Assembly (NCBI RefSeq): GCF_014201355.1
Contig: NZ_JACHEG010000001.1
Span: 248,001 to 312,000 of the forward strand
DNA length: 64,000 nucleotides
Reading direction: 5' to 3'
Origin: Aliirhizobium wenxiniae
GTDB lineage: Bacteria > Pseudomonadota > Alphaproteobacteria > Rhizobiales > Rhizobiaceae
Both the position numbers and the translations under genes were made by a program. Shown piece by piece: positions 1-8,070 of this stretch. Each line of letters starts with the position of its first letter. Position 1 is the first letter of the stretch. The notes under the pieces are model-generated. The model had not been told where the DNA came from and made no database searches. It saw nothing but the letters and a program-made list of their open reading frames with translations.

Positions 1-1
1 A

Positions 2-994
2 GAATCCTTTGTCACGGCCGCCTCGCTGGCGCCCTTCACCGAGAAGCTGAAATTTCTGGTGGCCATCCGGCCCGGCACGGCCGCGCCCGCCTATTACGCA
101 AGGCTTGCGGCAGCGCTAGACCGAGTGTCGAACGGCAGGCTGCTGCTCAACATCGTCGTCGGCGGCAATCCATCGGAACTGGCCGGTGACGGCATCTTTC
201 TCGAGCATGACGAGCGCTACACCCATGCTGAGGAATTCTTCCAGGTCTTCGAGGATCTCGTCACCACCGGCCATGCGGATCTCGACGGCAAGCATATCAA
301 GGCGAGGAATGCCAGGCTCGGTTTCCCGACCATCCAGCAGCCGCGGCCGCCGCTCTATTTCGGCGGATCGTCGGATGCCGGCATCGAGTTCTTCGCCGGC
401 CGTGGCGACAAATATCTGACCTGGGGCGAGCCGCCGGAACAGGTGGGTGAGAAAATCAAGGCTGTACGTTCTGCCGCCGAAAAACGGGGCAGGGAGGTTT
501 CCTTCGGCATCCGGCTGCACTTCATTGTCCGCGAGACCGACGAGGAGGCCTGGGAGGCTGCGGACAAGCTGATCTCCAAGCTCTCCGACGAAACCATTGC
601 GAAAGCGCAGGCGCATTTCGCGCGCGATTCCGACAGTGTGGGCCAGCAGCGGATGGCGGCGCTCCACAACGGCCGCCGCGACAAGCTGGAAGTCTCGCCC
701 AACCTCTGGGCCGGGATTGGGCTGGTGCGCTCGGGGGCAGGCACCGCACTCGTGGGCTCGCCGAAGACGGTGGCGGCCCGCCTGCGCGAATATCAGGCCC
801 TCGGCATCGAGACGGTGATCGGCTCGGGTTATCCGCATCTGGAAGAAGCCTACCGCGTGGCCGAACTGCTCTTTCCGGAACTGGGCATCACCCGCGAGGA
901 GCAGCGTGCCGGTTTCGGCAACGAGTTCGCTTCGGAAAAACCGCTCTTCGGCGGCGGTGGTCACGCGACCATCCGTGCTGTTGCTGCATCCTGA
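2..994 (+). CDS. ssuD: FMNH2-dependent alkanesulfonate monooxygenase, 5' end outside the window
   Basis: Flavin-dependent monooxygenase that releases sulfite from aliphatic sulfonates using FMNH2 supplied by a partner reductase. About 330 residues are visible; the frame is open to the window edge, so the GTG at 59 is internal and not the start. The luciferase-like fold is recognisable from [15 protein letters not shown], the run ending in [20 protein letters not shown] and a late [15 protein letters not shown] segment followed by [10 protein letters not shown], all typical of SsuD. E. coli SsuD is about 380 residues, so roughly 50 N-terminal residues are missing. ssuC follows after 21 bp, which supports a sulfonate-use operon rather than another luciferase-family enzyme. 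The related dimethylsulfone monooxygenase family is the main alternative. Confidence 0.9.
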   Translation, partial: ESFVTAASLAPFTEKLKFLVAIRPGTAAPAYYARLAAALDRVSNGRLLLNIVVGGNPSELAGDGIFLEHDERYTHAEEFFQVFEDLVTTGHADLDGKHIKARNARLGFPTIQQPRPPLYFGGSSDAGIEFFAGRGDKYLTWGEPPEQVGEKIKAVRSAAEKRGREVSFGIRLHFIVRETDEEAWEAADKLISKLSDETIAKAQAHFARDSDSVGQQRMAALHNGRRDKLEVSPNLWAGIGLVRSGAGTALVGSPKTVAARLREYQALGIETVIGSGYPHLEEAYRVAELLFPELGITREEQRAGFGNEFASEKPLFGGGGHATIRAVAAS

Positions 995-1015
995 TAAGAT
1001 AGGGAGGGCGAGATA

Positions 1016-1930
1016 ATGACGACAGTCGATACGTTTTCGGAAGGGCGCAGCCTAAGGCGCATCAGAGAAGACAGAACTCCATCTGCGGCAATCGGCTATT
1101 CAGATCCTCCCAAGGGTGCGGCGGAGAAGGCTGCGCGGGCAAATGACGGGAAGCCGCGACGCCCGCGCAGCGTCTCCGGCGTTGCACTTTTACCCTTTCT
1201 CCTGCCGGTGACATTGGTCCTGCTCTGGCAGGCGGGCTCGTCTTTCGGCTTTATCTCCGACCGGATCATGCCGTCGCCGGTGGCGGTGGTTGCGGCCTTC
1301 TGGGAAAGGTTGCTCTCCGGCGAACTCGCCCGCGATGTGGGCGTCAGCGGTGCGCGGGCGCTAAGCGGTCTTCTGATCGGTGGCTCAATCGGGTTCCTGC
1401 TCGGTATCGCCAACGGCGTGTCGAAACTGTCGGAACAACTGACCGACACGACGCTGCAGATGCTGCGCACCATTCCGCATCTGGCGATGATCCCGCTCGT
1501 CATTCTCTGGTTCGGCATCGGCGAGGAGGCAAAGTTGTTCCTCACCTCGCTCGGCGTGCTTTTCCCGATCTATTTGAACACCTATCACGGGGTGAAGAAT
1601 GTCGATCGCGATCTTATCGAGATGGGACGTATCTACGGCATGAGCGGCTGGTCGCTGTTCCGCAAAGTGATCTTTCCGGGCGCGCTGCCGTCGATCTTCG
1701 TCGGCCTGCGCTATGCGCTCGGTATCATGTGGTTGACGCTGATCGTCTCGGAAACGATCGCTGCAAATTCCGGCATCGGCTACATGGCCAATACGGCCCG
1801 CGAATTCATGATGACCGATGTCGTCGTGCTGGCGCTGGTCATCTACGCAGTGCTCGGCAAGCTCGCGGACGTCATTGCCCGCACGCTGGAGCGCGCAGCG
1901 CTCTCATGGAACCCGGCCTATCAGCGGTAA
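1016..1930 (+). CDS. ssuC: aliphatic sulfonate ABC transporter permease
   Basis: Inner-membrane permease of the SsuABC importer (304 residues). The ATG is preceded by a GGGAGG ribosome site. Membrane segments begin at about residue 57 (LLPFLLPVTLVLLWQAG). The binding-protein-dependent transport signature (EAA loop) lies near residues 197-235, with MGRIYGMSGWSLFRKV followed by PGALPSIFVGLRYALG, which is characteristic of the SsuC/TauC/NrtB group. The first ~55 residues are a polar, Pro/Arg-rich cytoplasmic extension longer than in E. coli SsuC. It sits between ssuD and ssuB with short spacers, so co-transcription is likely. The substrate (alkanesulfonate rather than taurine or nitrate) is inferred from ssuD. 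Confidence 0.9.
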   Translation: MTTVDTFSEGRSLRRIREDRTPSAAIGYSDPPKGAAEKAARANDGKPRRPRSVSGVALLPFLLPVTLVLLWQAGSSFGFISDRIMPSPVAVVAAFWERLLSGELARDVGVSGARALSGLLIGGSIGFLLGIANGVSKLSEQLTDTTLQMLRTIPHLAMIPLVILWFGIGEEAKLFLTSLGVLFPIYLNTYHGVKNVDRDLIEMGRIYGMSGWSLFRKVIFPGALPSIFVGLRYALGIMWLTLIVSETIAANSGIGYMANTAREFMMTDVVVLALVIYAVLGKLADVIARTLERAALSWNPAYQR

Positions 1931-1940
1931 GGAGGATAAA

Positions 1941-2771
1941 ATGCCTGTTGGACCCTATCAGTCACCGCTCGCGTTCATTTCCGATGCGGAGCTCGACGCG
2001 CACCATGCCGCACAGCCGGTGGACTATCAGGCCGCGCCGCAACCCGCTGGCCTGAAGCTGCGCGGCGTCGAAAAACGCTTCGGCGACAATCTGGTCTTAC
2101 GCGGTCTTGATCTCGATGTGCCCGCCGGGCAGTTCCTGGCGATCGTCGGCAAGAGCGGTTGTGGCAAGAGCACGCTTTTGCGGCTTCTGGTGGGATTGGA
2201 CGAGCCGACTGGCGGCCGGATCGAATTCGTTGATGAGGAAGGCGAGGCGGCGGAGCCTAATTCCCGCATTGTCTTTCAGGAGCCGAGGCTTCTGCCCTGG
2301 TTCTCTGTTGCCGACAACGTGGCTGTCGGACTGGGCGACGGCGTGCCCAAGGCTTTCGGGCGGCGCGAGGCCGAGCGGGCGCTCAAGGGCGTGCAACTGT
2401 CGGAAAAGTCGAAGGAGTGGCCGTCGAAGCTTTCCGGCGGCCAGCGGCAGCGTGTGGCACTGGCACGAGCATTGGTCAGCCGTCCGGGCCTGCTGGCGCT
2501 CGACGAACCGCTCGGCGCGCTCGATGCGCTGACCCGGATCGGCATGCAGGATCTGGTGACCAATGTCTGGCGCGAGCTTGGCTTCACCGCTGTGCTCGTC
2601 ACCCACGACGTGGCGGAAGCCGTGCATCTGGCCGACCGGGTGATCGTGCTCGATGAAGGCCGCATCAGCCTCGACCTCGAAATCCCGAGAGACCAGCCGC
2701 GCCGCCACGGTGATCCGGTTCTGGCGGAACTCGAAGGCAGCCTGCTCGATACGATCCTCGGAAAGGCCTGA
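1941..2771 (+). CDS. ssuB: aliphatic sulfonate ABC transporter ATP-binding protein
   Basis: ATPase of the sulfonate importer, 276 residues from the ATG at 1941. I chose this start because GGAGGA lies just upstream at 1931-1936 and because ssuC ends at 1930; the frame is open further upstream, but that would overlap ssuC. Walker A is GKSGCGKST (about residues 70-78), the signature LSGGQRQR lies near 165, Walker B is LLALDEPLGALDA, and the H-loop is LVTHDVAEA. The Q-loop region reads IVFQEPRLLPW, typical of the SsuB/TauB/NrtD family. An N-terminal extension of about 35 residues precedes the nucleotide-binding domain. It is the last gene of the operon; ddl follows on the other strand. Confidence 0.92.
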   Translation: MPVGPYQSPLAFISDAELDAHHAAQPVDYQAAPQPAGLKLRGVEKRFGDNLVLRGLDLDVPAGQFLAIVGKSGCGKSTLLRLLVGLDEPTGGRIEFVDEEGEAAEPNSRIVFQEPRLLPWFSVADNVAVGLGDGVPKAFGRREAERALKGVQLSEKSKEWPSKLSGGQRQRVALARALVSRPGLLALDEPLGALDALTRIGMQDLVTNVWRELGFTAVLVTHDVAEAVHLADRVIVLDEGRISLDLEIPRDQPRRHGDPVLAELEGSLLDTILGKA

Positions 2772-2799
2772 GGATCGTATCTGAAACAGGTCGGGCCGA

Positions 2800-3876
2800 T
2801 CAGATCGATCGGCCGGCTCGCGCCAGTCCGTGTTCGACCAGCCGGTCGATGACTTGCGGATAGCTCACGCCGCTTGCGCCCATCACCTTTGAATACATGC
2901 TGATATCGGTAAAGCCGGGAATGGTGTTCAGCTCGTTGACGAGAATGCGGCCCTCGGCGGTGAGGAAGAAATCTGCCCGCGCCATGCCGTCGCAGCCGAG
3001 CGCGCGAAAAGCCCTGACCGCGAAGGCGCGGATCTCGTCCTCGACATCCGGCGGCATCTGCGCCGGCACTCTGAGCGCCGCGCCGTCCTCATCTATATAT
3101 TTGGCATCGTAACTGTAAAAGCCGTGGCTTTCCGCCGGAACGATCTCGCCCGTTGTCGAGACGAAAAGGCTGCCGTCCGGCGCCTCCAGAACGGCACACT
3201 CGATCTCGCGGCCCTTGATGAATTCTTCGGCGAGAAGCTTGCTGTCGTGGCGAAAACCTTCCGACAGCGCTGCCGCGTAATCCGCCTGCGTCGACACCTT
3301 GCTGACGCCGACTGAAGACCCCTGGCGGGCGGGCTTGATGAAGATCGGCAGGCCGAGCGCCTGTTCCAGTTCCTCGAAAGCGGGTGTATCGTTCTGATAG
3401 ATCGTCACCGAACGTGCAGCCGGGATACCGGCCTCGTTGAACAGCCGCTTGGCGACATCCTTGTCGAGAGCATTGGCGGAACCCAGAATGCCGCAACCGA
3501 CAAGTGGCACGCGCGCCACTTCGGCCAGCCCCTGAACCGCACCGTCCTCGCCATGCAGGCCGTGGAGTACGGGAAACAGGATGTCGATCTTCGGCAATTC
3601 GTAAGCCGCAGTACCTTCGGGGAGCGCAAAAAGGCGTCCCTTGCAGCCGGGGATCAGGGAGAGTTGCGTACCGTTCGTCGGTTTCGACAGTTCGCCGCCC
3701 TCAAACGCGCTGAGCAGCCATTGGCCGTCGCGACTGACGAAGACCGGTAATGCGTCGTATTTTTGCGGATCGAGGGCGTTCATGACAATGGTTGCGGAAA
3801 GCACCGATACGTCATGTTCCGCCGAACGCCCGCCAAACAATACGGCAATACGCAGTCTGTCTGAATTTCCCGTCAT
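2800..3876 (-). CDS. ddl: D-alanine--D-alanine ligase
   Basis: Cytoplasmic ATP-grasp ligase making D-Ala-D-Ala for peptidoglycan precursors (358 residues). The N-terminus has the family signature LFGGRSAEHDVSV. Midway are HGLHGEDGAVQG and GSANALDKDVAKRLF; the metal- and ATP-binding C-terminus has MARADFF and NELNTIPGFTDISMY. GAGAGGG lies a few bases upstream of the ATG. It is longer than the DdlB found inside rhizobial mur/fts clusters and stands alone here, away from any cell-division genes, so it is probably a second DdlA-type copy. Nothing in the motifs suggests D-lactate specificity. It converges on ssuB with a 28 bp gap. Confidence 0.93.
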   Translation of the reverse strand: MTGNSDRLRIAVLFGGRSAEHDVSVLSATIVMNALDPQKYDALPVFVSRDGQWLLSAFEGGELSKPTNGTQLSLIPGCKGRLFALPEGTAAYELPKIDILFPVLHGLHGEDGAVQGLAEVARVPLVGCGILGSANALDKDVAKRLFNEAGIPAARSVTIYQNDTPAFEELEQALGLPIFIKPARQGSSVGVSKVSTQADYAAALSEGFRHDSKLLAEEFIKGREIECAVLEAPDGSLFVSTTGEIVPAESHGFYSYDAKYIDEDGAALRVPAQMPPDVEDEIRAFAVRAFRALGCDGMARADFFLTAEGRILVNELNTIPGFTDISMYSKVMGASGVSYPQVIDRLVEHGLARAGRSI

Positions 3877-3930
3877 GTAACCCTCTCCAGTCCGGCTTGT
3901 AGCCGGTATCCGATTCTGCTTCGGCTTTTC

Positions 3931-3960
3931 GCCCGCTTCTTGCGACGACGAAAAGCGGGC
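3931..3960 (-). terminator. hairpin between the CopD-like gene and ddl
   Basis: GCCCGCTT at 3931-3938 pairs with AAGCGGGC at 3953-3960. On the minus strand it lies about 40 bases after the CopD-like gene and is followed by GAAAAG rather than a clean T-run, so it is a weak candidate terminator or a stabilising hairpin in the ddl leader. Confidence 0.4.
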
Positions 3961-4002
3961 TGTTTTGCGGCGCTCTGGCTACGGAGATCAGGAAAGCTGG
4001 AA

Positions 4003-4416
4003 TCAGAACGGCTTGATGACGGCGAGCGCCACGACAAGCACGAGACAGATCAGGATAACCGGCATGCCGATGCGCACGAAGGCATTCGGCTCAAGCTTCG
4101 GATCGGCCGCCATCTTGCGCATTGCAGCCTGCTGCATGCCGTGCAGCGCCGAGAGAATGACAACGAGAAGAAGCTTGGCATGCAGCCAGCCATTGCCGGC
4201 AAAGCCGATGTAACCGAAGGCGAGCCACAGGCCGAAGATCCAGGCGCCGGCAAGCGCTGCCGTGGTCACTGTGCGGTCGTATCTGCGCAGCGCGACGATC
4301 ACGCCGACACGGATCGGCGGCGGCACCATCGAGATGACGAAAGCATTGATCAGCATGCCGCCGATCAGGAGGAAGTCGGAGAGTTGGTGCAGGGCCTTGA
4401 TGACGAAATACAGCAT
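4003..4416 (-). CDS. small integral membrane protein, CopD/HemJ-like
   Basis: 137-residue protein that is almost entirely four hydrophobic segments (about residues 4-31, 49-70, 80-98 and 113-135). The opening FVIKALHQLSDFLLIGG and the conserved His in LLLVVILSALHGM resemble the four-helix CopD/HemJ superfamily, in which His residues can bind haem or copper. The start codon shares one base with the stop of the DinB gene (TAATG arrangement), so the two are translationally coupled. The substrate or cofactor cannot be deduced from sequence alone. HemJ-type protoporphyrinogen oxidases are usually longer (about 140-180 residues) with different His spacing, so I do not assign that function. Confidence 0.65.
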   Translation of the reverse strand: MLYFVIKALHQLSDFLLIGGMLINAFVISMVPPPIRVGVIVALRRYDRTVTTAALAGAWIFGLWLAFGYIGFAGNGWLHAKLLLVVILSALHGMQQAAMRKMAADPKLEPNAFVRIGMPVILICLVLVVALAVIKPF

Positions 4417-4982
4417 TATCGATCACTCCAGATCATGGTTTCGGTAAATCCGAGTTCAGCCAGATCCTGCGCGCGAAGCGCCTGTTCTGCCGGGTCTGAT
4501 GGAAAGAATTCGTCCAGCTGCGGCGGCTTTACGCCCGTTGCGGATACCATCGCATGAACCTGTCCGCGATGATGTATCTGGTGCTGGAAGAGATGCAGCA
4601 GGATGCGGTCTGCCGGTTCGACCTGCATATGCATGTCGCGCGGGATGCTGACTTCGGCGCAAAGTGTTTCGTCCGTCAGGCTGCGACAGTGGTCGATGAG
4701 GCGGCGATCGGCTACGCGCTGTTCGCGGTCGAGATCGGCAAGGGCGGGAAACGGGATTTCCGGTTCGAAGGCGGAAGCACCCGGACAGTGGCCTTCGAGC
4801 GCACCGATATAGAGCCAATCGACGGTCAGGATATGGTTCAGCGTGTGGATGATCGACGGAAAGAAGTTTTGGCGCGGTGCGGCCAGGTCTTCGGCGGACA
4901 GCAGGGCGCAGGCTTTCAGCAGCCGGTGATTGGCCCAGGCGTTGTTATATGCCTGGGCTATGAAGTAACGCTCCGGCGTCAT
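4416..4982 (-). CDS. DinB family protein (putative metal-dependent thiol transferase fold)
   Basis: 188-residue four-helix DinB/YfiT-like protein. The metal-binding histidines of the family are visible in NHILTVDWLYIGALEG (about residues 48-63) and in HLFQHQIHHRGQVHAM (about 131-146). A CGGAGAA ribosome site precedes the ATG. Proteins of this fold include metal-dependent S-transferases acting on bacillithiol, mycothiol or glutathione; rhizobia use glutathione, so a glutathione-related role is possible but only inferred. Its coupling to the CopD-like membrane gene is the main contextual clue. Confidence 0.8.
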   Translation of the reverse strand: MTPERYFIAQAYNNAWANHRLLKACALLSAEDLAAPRQNFFPSIIHTLNHILTVDWLYIGALEGHCPGASAFEPEIPFPALADLDREQRVADRRLIDHCRSLTDETLCAEVSIPRDMHMQVEPADRILLHLFQHQIHHRGQVHAMVSATGVKPPQLDEFFPSDPAEQALRAQDLAELGFTETMIWSDR

Positions 4983-5010
4983 TGGGCCGTTCTCCGTTGA
5001 GGCGAAGAAA

Positions 5011-5820
5011 TTATCCCTTCAACTTCGCGATGACCAGATGGCCCGGGCTGGGATTGCCGTCCTGCATGCGCACGTTGATGTCGCTCATTTCGACAAGCTC
5101 GAAACCGGTATCGGCAAGCCGTGTGCGGATATAGGCCGGCGAATGCATGAAGCGCTGGTGCGGGCCGACCGTGTAGGTCCGCTCGTCGCTTTCCGGCAGG
5201 GATTCGGAGGAGAAGATGAACAGGCCACCGGCGACCATGTTTTCGGCAGCACCGAAGAACAGCGGCTCGAGCGCGCCCAGATAGGGAAGCACGTCGGTCG
5301 CGGTGATCAGGTCGAAGGGCTCATCGTCATTGTCCTCGAGGAAATCCTCGACTTCTGCGACGTAAAGCGTCTCGTAGAGATCCTTCTCATGAGCGATCTC
5401 GACCATGTTCTCGGAGATGTCGAGACCGGTAATGTCGTCCACCATGTCGCGCAGCGTGCCGCCGGTCAGCCCCGTGCCGCAGCCGAGATCGAGCATGCGC
5501 TTGAACGGGCCGAGCTTCAGCTCCTGCAGGCGCTGGCGCACCAGAACCGGAACCGCATAACCGAGTTGTTCGACGAGAATGTCCTCAAAGCTTTCCGCAT
5601 GCTGGTCGAACAGCGTTTCGACATAGGCGTCGGGCGCTTTCGGCGGCGCTTCGCCGCGGCCCATCGAGGCGATGCGAACAGCAGCGCCACCGTGGTCTTC
5701 CGGATCGATTTCCAGCACCTGTTTGTAGGCTTCGACGGCCGCATCGATCTCGCCGGCCTTTTCATGCGCCAGCGCCCGGTTATAGGCTTCCGCCAATGCT
5801 TCTTCGTCGATCTTCGCCAT
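5011..5820 (-). CDS. SAM-dependent methyltransferase with N-terminal TPR helices
   Basis: 269-residue cytoplasmic protein. Residues 3-45 form one or two TPR-like helix pairs (ALAEAYNRALAHEKAGEID, then AVEAYKQVLEIDPEDHGG). A class I methyltransferase domain follows, with motif I LDLGCGTGLTGG, motif II-like DITGLDISENMVE and motif IV DLITATDVLPYLGAL. I chose the ATG at 5820 over upstream in-frame ATGs because GAGGA lies 7 bases before it; a second ATG two codons earlier is too close to that site. The substrate is unknown. The TPR-methyltransferase arrangement suggests a protein or small-molecule partner. usg lies 79 bp upstream on the same strand. Confidence 0.8.
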   Translation of the reverse strand: MAKIDEEALAEAYNRALAHEKAGEIDAAVEAYKQVLEIDPEDHGGAAVRIASMGRGEAPPKAPDAYVETLFDQHAESFEDILVEQLGYAVPVLVRQRLQELKLGPFKRMLDLGCGTGLTGGTLRDMVDDITGLDISENMVEIAHEKDLYETLYVAEVEDFLEDNDDEPFDLITATDVLPYLGALEPLFFGAAENMVAGGLFIFSSESLPESDERTYTVGPHQRFMHSPAYIRTRLADTGFELVEMSDINVRMQDGNPSPGHLVIAKLKG

Positions 5821-5899
5821 AACCATATCCTCGTTGTTGCCAGCCGCTTTACGTGTCGCGGCAGCGTTTGGCAATTGCGAGGATCATAGCCAAGCGCAA

Positions 5900-6163
5900 T
5901 CAGTGCAGGATGATTTCGCCCTTCACCTGCCGCCACTCGCTGGCCGAGATCAGCTTGCGATGCACGTAGCGGACAGAGTGTAGCGGCCCTTCCAGCTTCT
6001 CCTGCCAGAATTTTAGAAACCCGTTCATCTCCGGAAATTCAGGGGCGAGATCGTAGTCCTGCCAGACATAGCTCTGCAGCAAGGCAGGGTGATCCGGCAT
6101 GCGGTAGAAAATCTGGGCGGTGGTGAGGCCGTAGCCTCGCAGCATCATTTCGAGTTCCGACAT
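5900..6163 (-). CDS. usg: Usg family protein
   Basis: 87-residue protein matching the alphaproteobacterial Usg family, first named from a small gene upstream of Caulobacter trp genes. Recognisable stretches are LRGYGLTTAQIFYRMPDHP, QSYVWQDYDLAPEFPE and LEGPLHSVRYVH. No catalytic motif is evident and the biochemical role is unknown. There is no trp gene adjacent here; the neighbour is a methyltransferase on the same strand. A GGGAACAGCAG stretch upstream of the ATG may serve as ribosome site. Confidence 0.85.
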   Translation of the reverse strand: MSELEMMLRGYGLTTAQIFYRMPDHPALLQSYVWQDYDLAPEFPEMNGFLKFWQEKLEGPLHSVRYVHRKLISASEWRQVKGEIILH

Positions 6164-6307
6164 CTGCTGTTCCCTTTTTTAATGACGCATTGGCTGCGTC
6201 ATTGAAATGGGAACACGCGATGCTTGACGGAAACTTAACGACTGTCGCTTCTGGTGAAAATTGGTGTTTTATTTCAGAGCGTTAGCATCAGTGTAATTGG
6301 AGTGCTG

Positions 6308-7138
6308 CTAGCGCACCAGATGGCGGGTCAGACGTCGCTCGATGAAGTTCCACAGATGCCGCAATGCTTCCACCATGGTCAGGTAGAATATCGCCGCCCA
6401 GAGATAGGTCTGGTAGTCGAACGTCCGCGAGAAAGCGTAGCGTGTCTCGCCCATCAGGTCGTAGACGGTGACGATCGCGACGACGGCCGAGCCTTTGATC
6501 ATCAGGATGATCTCGTTGCCGTAGGGGCGAAGCGCCACGATCAGGGCCTGCGGCAGGATGATCTTCCAGAAGGCGACGCGCTTGGAAATGCCGAGTGCGG
6601 CTGCGCCCTCATGCTGGCCTACGGGAACACTCTGGATCGCGCCACGAAGGATTTCCGCCTGATAGGCGGCGGTGTTCAGCGTCAGCGAGAAGAGACCGCA
6701 ATACCAGGCCTCGCGGAAGAACCACCACAGGCCGACGGATTCCAGCTGCGGCCGGAAACTGCCGAGACCGTAATAGATAAGGAACAGCTGCGCCAAAAGC
6801 GGCGTCGAGCGGAAGACATAGACATAGGCGTAGGCAACCGCATTCAGCGCGCGGTTCTTTGACATGCGGGCAAACGCGATCGGCAGCGATAGAACCGCGC
6901 CGAGCACGATGGAAATGCCAACCAGCGAAATCGTCGTCCACAAGCCGTTGAGATAACGCGGTCCGTAACGCTCGAACTTGGCAGGGTCCCATCCCTCGAT
7001 CACCATGCTGACCAGAGCCATGGCAAGCAGGGCCCAGAGGATCAGCACGCCGATACCGACGACTTTTGCCGTTGTCAGTGGCCGGTGCAGGACCGCAGGC
7101 GCCGGGCGCGGCGGGATCATCTCGTTCGTCACGCTCAT
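6308..7138 (-). CDS. polar amino acid ABC transporter permease (HisM-like)
   Basis: 276-residue inner-membrane permease of the HisM/GlnP family. After a polar N-terminus come membrane helices from about residue 28 (VVGIGVLILWALLAMALVSM). The region near 80-130 (GISIVLGAVLSLPIAFARM, then YVYVFRSTPLLAQLFLIYYG) and the EAA motif (EGAAALGISKRVAFWKIILPQ) are typical of amino acid importers of the Lys/Arg/Orn/His type. The start overlaps the end of the upstream permease by 4 bp (ATGA). It is the last gene of the cluster, and no ATPase gene follows: the next gene on this strand is usg. Confidence 0.9.
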   Translation of the reverse strand: MSVTNEMIPPRPAPAVLHRPLTTAKVVGIGVLILWALLAMALVSMVIEGWDPAKFERYGPRYLNGLWTTISLVGISIVLGAVLSLPIAFARMSKNRALNAVAYAYVYVFRSTPLLAQLFLIYYGLGSFRPQLESVGLWWFFREAWYCGLFSLTLNTAAYQAEILRGAIQSVPVGQHEGAAALGISKRVAFWKIILPQALIVALRPYGNEIILMIKGSAVVAIVTVYDLMGETRYAFSRTFDYQTYLWAAIFYLTMVEALRHLWNFIERRLTRHLVR

Positions 7139-7917
7139 CGGGAAACCTCCGACCGCTTGGCCCAGCGCTCGATGAAGCCGAGACCGTAGGACGAGATCAT
7201 CGCCAGGATCAGGTAAAGCAGGCAGGCAAGGAAATAGAAGAAGAAGGCTTCCTTGCTGACGCGCGCCGCAACGCCCGTCTGGCGCACGATATCGGCAAGT
7301 CCGATGACGGAAACATAGGATGTGTCTTTGAGCAGAATCAGCCAGAGATTAGTAAGGCCGGGCAGGGCGATGCGGATGAGCTGGGGCAGAACGATCAGCA
7401 GCATCGTCTTGCCGCGGCGAAGGCCAAGCGCATCGCCGGCCTCATATTGCCCGCGCGGAATGGCGCGGAAGGCGGAAAGCAGAACTTCCGACGAATAGGA
7501 GGAGAATACCACCGCCAGCGCCACCATGCCGGCAACGAAGGCATTGATCTCGACGCGACCGTCATATCCGAAGAAAGCCAGCACCGACTGGATCAGCATC
7601 TGCGCGCCGTAATAGACGATGAACAGCGTCAGCAACTCGGGCAGGCCGCGGAATATGGTGGTGTAGATGCCGGCGGCCAGCCTGAGCAGCTTTTCCTGCG
7701 ACTGGGCGGCAAGCGCGATCAGGAAACCGATCAGCAGCCCGACCGGCAGTGTGGCGAGCGCCAGCGAGATCGTCACCTTGACGCCGAAGGCGATTTCATC
7801 GCCCCAGCCGCTATCGCCACAGGAGACGAGGCCGGTGCCGCCGAACCAGGTAAAGATACCGGCAGGGCCGCAAAACGGGTCGAGTGTATTAAAGAGGGCG
7901 GAGAGCCATCCGCTCAT
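7135..7917 (-). CDS. polar amino acid ABC transporter permease (HisQ-like)
   Basis: 260-residue permease partner. The family signature regions are FRGLPELLTLFIVYYGAQ, EVLLSAFRAIPRGQYEAGDA and LGLRRGKTMLLIVLPQ (EAA loop), resembling HisQ/OccQ. The early segment contains Cys and Gly-rich residues (LDPFCGPAGIFTWFGGTG), seen in rhizobial homologues. It lies between the binding protein (separated by a hairpin at 8025-8048) and the second permease (4 bp overlap). Together with them it should form the heterodimeric membrane core of an importer for basic or polar amino acids. Confidence 0.9.
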   Translation of the reverse strand: MSGWLSALFNTLDPFCGPAGIFTWFGGTGLVSCGDSGWGDEIAFGVKVTISLALATLPVGLLIGFLIALAAQSQEKLLRLAAGIYTTIFRGLPELLTLFIVYYGAQMLIQSVLAFFGYDGRVEINAFVAGMVALAVVFSSYSSEVLLSAFRAIPRGQYEAGDALGLRRGKTMLLIVLPQLIRIALPGLTNLWLILLKDTSYVSVIGLADIVRQTGVAARVSKEAFFFYFLACLLYLILAMISSYGLGFIERWAKRSEVSR

Positions 7918-8024
7918 AGGATCATGTTCCGGTTCATATTCCCCTGCGGCTTATGTCGTGCCGCTTTCAAATGCCAATTAAAAAGGAAAATTTTCTGAGG
8001 ACAAGTGCTTGATGAAAATGAAAA

Positions 8025-8048
8025 CGGCGGAAGGTGACCCTTCCGCCG
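8025..8048 (-). terminator. hairpin between binding-protein gene and permease genes
   Basis: CGGCGGAAGG at 8025-8034 pairs perfectly with CCTTCCGCCG at 8039-8048 around a 4-base loop. Minus-strand transcripts continue into TTTTCATTTTC and plus-strand ones into a T7 run. Its position directly after the binding-protein gene suits a partial terminator that keeps binding-protein mRNA in excess over permease mRNA. Confidence 0.7.
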
Positions 8049-8070
8049 CTTTTTTTAGCGATTGGACCGA

